From the NCBI GenBank assembly GCA_902479075.1, contig CABSNK010000010.1, positions 15,347 through 79,346 of the forward strand: a stretch of DNA of 64,000 nucleotides, written 5' to 3'. The notes under the pieces are model-generated. The model was not told where the DNA came from. It made no database searches and saw only the letters and a list, made by a program, of their open reading frames with translations. The translations under genes were made by a program, and so were the position numbers. The DNA comes from an uncultured Collinsella sp. Lineage in GTDB: Bacteria; Actinomycetota; Coriobacteriia; Coriobacteriales; Coriobacteriaceae. Shown here in pieces: positions 61,501 through 64,000 of the stretch (its first letter is position 1; each line of letters opens with the position of its first letter).

Positions 61501-61529
61501 ATGTGGCAAAGGGGCTGTCCCTTTGCCAC
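61501..61529 (-). terminator. Hairpin between amino-acid transporter and kinase-like gene
   Basis: TGTGGCAAAGGG pairs with CCCTTTGCCACA around GCTGT, four bases after the permease stop. T-run weak; relative of the GGGGACAG hairpins. Confidence 0.6.
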
Positions 61530-61532
61530 ATT

Positions 61533-62171
61533 CTACGCTGCCACAATACGGCGTTGATATGCGCGAACCAGCAGCGAGATACCAAAGTTGAGCACAAAGT
61601 ACATCGCAAACACCAGGCCGTAGAGCATAAGCACCTGCGACAGATCAATCGCGTGGGCCATCACGACGTTTGCCGTGTACATGAGCTCGGCCACGTTAAT
61701 GCCCGAAAGATACGAGCTGTCCTTGATGACGGTCGTGCACTGGCTAAACAGCGCCGGAATGATCGTCTTAAATGTCTGCGGCAGAATGATGTAGCGCATG
61801 GTGGCAAAGAAGCCGAAGCCCTGGCTCTGCGCCGCCTCAAACTGGCCGCGCGGAATCGAGTTGAGGCCGCCGCGCACAATCTCAGCCATAACAGCGCTGG
61901 TAAACAGCGTAAAGGCGATGGTCGAAATCACAATGTCCAAGCCCTGCACCGTAAAGTAGATAAACAGGATCCACAGCAGGTTTGGCGTACAGCGGAACAG
62001 CTCGATATAGGCGCTCACCAAAATACGGAATGGACGGGGCGCATAACTCTTAACGAGCGCCAGCACCGTGCCAAAGATGAGCGAGAAAAAGATCGACAGC
62101 GCCGAGATCTCGATCGTCTTAACAAAGCCGCCCCAAATGTAGAGCAGGTTGGTCGCGTTGAAGATTTCCAT
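61533..62171 (-). CDS. Polar amino-acid ABC transporter permease (second)
   Basis: 212 residues of the HisMQ/GlnP family: five helices and the EAA loop (IVRGGLNSIPRGQFEAAQSQGFGFFATMRYIILPQ), which contacts the ATPase. The start MEIFNATNLLYIWGGF leads into the first helix. It follows the first permease after three bases and forms a heterodimer with it. Confidence 0.93.
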   Translation of the reverse strand: MEIFNATNLLYIWGGFVKTIEISALSIFFSLIFGTVLALVKSYAPRPFRILVSAYIELFRCTPNLLWILFIYFTVQGLDIVISTIAFTLFTSAVMAEIVRGGLNSIPRGQFEAAQSQGFGFFATMRYIILPQTFKTIIPALFSQCTTVIKDSSYLSGINVAELMYTANVVMAHAIDLSQVLMLYGLVFAMYFVLNFGISLLVRAYQRRIVAA

Positions 62172-62174
62172 GCG

Positions 62175-62921
62175 CTAGGCCTCCTCTACGTTGTCGAGCC
62201 CCAGCTCGGCCAGGCTCACGCCGCGCGGACGCTCCTTGGAGCGGCGCTCGAGCCACTGCACCAGCATGGCGAGCGGAAAGCAGATGATGAAGTACATAAG
62301 GCAGCAGACGATGTATCCCTGCAGGTAACCGTACAGACTCACAAAGTTGTCGGAACGGTACATAAGGTCGCCGCCGGCCACAAGTGCCAGCACCGACGTG
62401 TTCTTGACCAGGTTGAGCGCCTGGTTACACAGCGGCGGCAGAATGATCTTGAACGTCTGGGGCAGCACGATGTACCAGTATGCCTGCGCACGGGTGAAGC
62501 CCTGGCTCTGGGCCGCCTCCATCTGACCGCGCGGAACCGCCTCGATACCAGTGCGGATGACCTCCGAGATGTAGGCCGCGTGATACAGGCCCACACCCAA
62601 GAAGCCCAGCACGAACGGCGCGATGCGCACCGGCTGGTCGGCACCGGTTATGGCCTGCAAAAACTGCGGACCGGCCATGTACATAAAGAGCACCTGCACG
62701 GGCAACGGGGTGTTCTGGTAAAACTCCACGTACACGCGACTTATGGCGCGCAGCACGCGCGAACGAGTGGTAGAGAACACGCCCAGCAGCGTGCCCAGTA
62801 CCAGCGACAGCAACAGACCGGCAACGACCACTTGCAGCGTCACGCCAAAGCCCTCCCAGAAGGGCCCCATGTTTTGAAATGTCGTCGACCAACGGTCGGC
62901 GTCAAATAATCCTTCGAGCAT
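62175..62921 (-). CDS. Polar amino-acid ABC transporter permease (first)
   Basis: 248 residues, same family: EVIRTGIEAVPRGQMEAAQSQGFTRAQAYWYIVLPQ is the EAA loop. The helices are near 20-45, 60-80, 95-120, 185-210 and 215-235. The ATG at 62921 follows AAGGAAGGA. The upstream gene is the binding protein, 25 bases away. Confidence 0.93.
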   Translation of the reverse strand: MLEGLFDADRWSTTFQNMGPFWEGFGVTLQVVVAGLLLSLVLGTLLGVFSTTRSRVLRAISRVYVEFYQNTPLPVQVLFMYMAGPQFLQAITGADQPVRIAPFVLGFLGVGLYHAAYISEVIRTGIEAVPRGQMEAAQSQGFTRAQAYWYIVLPQTFKIILPPLCNQALNLVKNTSVLALVAGGDLMYRSDNFVSLYGYLQGYIVCCLMYFIICFPLAMLVQWLERRSKERPRGVSLAELGLDNVEEA

Positions 62922-62946
62922 TTGATTCCTTCCTTGGACGATGCGC

Positions 62947-63822
62947 CTATACAAGACCCCAGGTCTTGACCTCTTGGTCGAGCCAGCCGTCGGCCAGGCG
63001 ATCGCAAATCACCTGATCGACCACGGCCGAAAGGTCGCAGCCCTTCTTGGTCGCCACGCCGTAGCCCTGCTCGCCAAACTTGACCTCGGGCTGCAGCAGC
63101 TCAACGGTCTCGTTCATGTAACCGGCCAGCGTGGAGCGGTCCATGGCAAAGACGTCGATATTGCCGGCGTCGAGCGAACTCTTGATGATGGGGTAGCCGC
63201 TAAAGGCCCTAAACTCGGGCTTGCAGCTAAAGCCGTTGTCCTTGATCATCTGCTCGATCAGGCCCTGCGTAGTAGCACCCTGGCTCACGCCGATGACCTT
63301 GCCGTCCAGGTCCTCAATCGAGGTAAAGCCCGAACGCTTCTTGACCATGAGTCCCACGTAGTCGGTGCGGTACGGCGTCGAGAAATCCCAGCTCTTCTTG
63401 CGCTCGTCGGTGATGGTGTAGGTCGCCGCGACCACATCGAGCTGGCCGTTATCGATCAGCGGGCCGCGCGTCTTGGGCGTTACGTCGGTAAACTCGACAA
63501 GTTCCTGGGAACGGGCCTCCTTGTAGCTCACGCCAAAGACGGCAGCGGCGATCTGGTAGCACAAATCGACTTCCATGCCCTCAAAGCGGCCCTTGGCGGT
63601 GTCGTAATAGCCATAGCCGGGAACGTCCTTCTTAACGCCGGCATTCAGATGGCCACGCGACTTGATGGCCGCAAGCTTGGACCCCTTGTCAGAGCCCTCG
63701 TCGCTGGTGGAGTGGCCGCAACCGGCAAGCGCGGTCCCCGTCAGCGCAAGCATGCCGGCGCCAGCCAGCTGCAAAAAGCGACGGCGCGACACGGCCGCCC
63801 TCGTCATATCCGTCATGTCCAT
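62947..63822 (-). CDS. Amino-acid ABC transporter substrate-binding lipoprotein
   Basis: 291 residues. The N-terminus has twin arginines and a hydrophobic core (SRRRFLQLAGAGMLALTG) ending in the lipobox LAGC (Cys about 35), so it is likely a lipoprotein, perhaps Tat-exported. The rest is an SBP_bac_3 domain (GYGYYDTAKGRFEGMEVDLCYQIAAAVFG, DVVAATYTITDERKKSWDFSTPYRTDYVGLMV). It binds a polar amino acid, glutamine- or aspartate-like; specificity is not readable. ATG at 63822; a GTG one codon earlier is possible. Confidence 0.92.
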   Translation of the reverse strand: MDMTDMTRAAVSRRRFLQLAGAGMLALTGTALAGCGHSTSDEGSDKGSKLAAIKSRGHLNAGVKKDVPGYGYYDTAKGRFEGMEVDLCYQIAAAVFGVSYKEARSQELVEFTDVTPKTRGPLIDNGQLDVVAATYTITDERKKSWDFSTPYRTDYVGLMVKKRSGFTSIEDLDGKVIGVSQGATTQGLIEQMIKDNGFSCKPEFRAFSGYPIIKSSLDAGNIDVFAMDRSTLAGYMNETVELLQPEVKFGEQGYGVATKKGCDLSAVVDQVICDRLADGWLDQEVKTWGLV

Positions 63823-63830
63823 CACCGCGC

Positions 63831-64000
63831 CTAGTGCAAAATCTTGGACAGGAACTCGCGGCAGCGCGGGTTCTCGGGGTTATCGAAGAAGTGCTCGGGC
63901 GTGCCCTCCTCCAGAATGCGGCCGTCCTCCATAAAGATGACGCGGTCGGCCACCTGGCGCGCAAAGCCCATCTCGTGCGTCACGCAGATCATGGTGATGT
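63831..64000 (-). CDS. Amino-acid ABC transporter ATPase, C-terminal end (cut by window edge)
   Basis: The frame reads MICVTHEMGFARQVADRVIFMEDGRILEEGTPEHFF and ends at a TAG, the H-loop and C-terminal helix of the GlnQ/HisP ATPases. The upstream part is outside the window. It is the first gene of the amino-acid transporter operon, ending nine bases before the binding-protein gene. Confidence 0.9.
   Translation of the reverse strand, partial: ITMICVTHEMGFARQVADRVIFMEDGRILEEGTPEHFFDNPENPRCREFLSKILH

Overview
The window is GC-rich, densely coded DNA that looks like a gut Coriobacteriia genome, most likely Collinsella or a close relative. This rests on family content and style, not on a database match: very large sortase-anchored surface proteins with FctA-type isopeptide repeats, a 12-TM membrane protein ending in a LuxR helix-turn-helix, an Ech-like group 4 [NiFe] hydrogenase, an electron-bifurcating NfnAB pair, and many palindromic intergenic repeats. 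No rRNA, cas genes, plasmid or phage genes were seen. One tRNA (initiator Met) is present.

Layout. 1-6.2 kb: envelope and stress genes (a truncated membrane-anchored protein, PRC-barrel and YtxH proteins, a stand-alone relative of the cyanophycin synthetase N domain, a CNNM/CBS hemolysin-type protein, a hemolysin III, a secreted-side alpha/beta hydrolase behind a promoter with twin palindromes). 6.5-17 kb: a DUF362 Fe-S protein, a MacB-like ABC transporter, then a three-gene ABC-2 exporter facing a LiaRS/NarL-type two-component system. 17.5-25 kb: a 2470-residue pilin-like adhesin (vWA plus about 13 FctA repeats, LPTTG anchor), flanked on both sides by long palindromic elements in mirror order. 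25.6-31.3 kb: a five-gene hydrogenase operon whose membrane arm is one fused protein. 31.5-35.2 kb: a transposase remnant, an old-yellow-enzyme-type Fe-S flavoenzyme, a periodic hairpin array and tRNA-fMet. 35.2-49.9 kb: housekeeping (CoaX, degenerate biotin-ligase-like protein, FolP-FolK fusion with a large insert, sirtuin, ExoIII, ECF transporter, GlmU, PRPP synthetase, peptidyl-tRNA hydrolase, NfnAB). 50.3-60.8 kb: two more surface proteins with near-identical C-terminal anchors, both preceded by the same type of inverted repeat, the second divergent from a membrane LuxR regulator. 60.9-64 kb: a cytidylate-kinase-like protein and a polar amino-acid ABC transporter, cut at the window edge.

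The most promising novel unit is the 50.0-60.8 kb island: a membrane-bound LuxR-type regulator, two surface proteins with LAxTG-type tails, a shared extended inverted-repeat box upstream of both, and shared periodic hairpin arrays downstream of both. Other strong points are the hydrogenase with a fused antiporter/NuoH arm, the dihydropteroate synthase split by a low-complexity insert, and the mirrored palindromes around the giant FctA adhesin. All functional statements come from motif reading by eye; no alignments or structure predictions were run.
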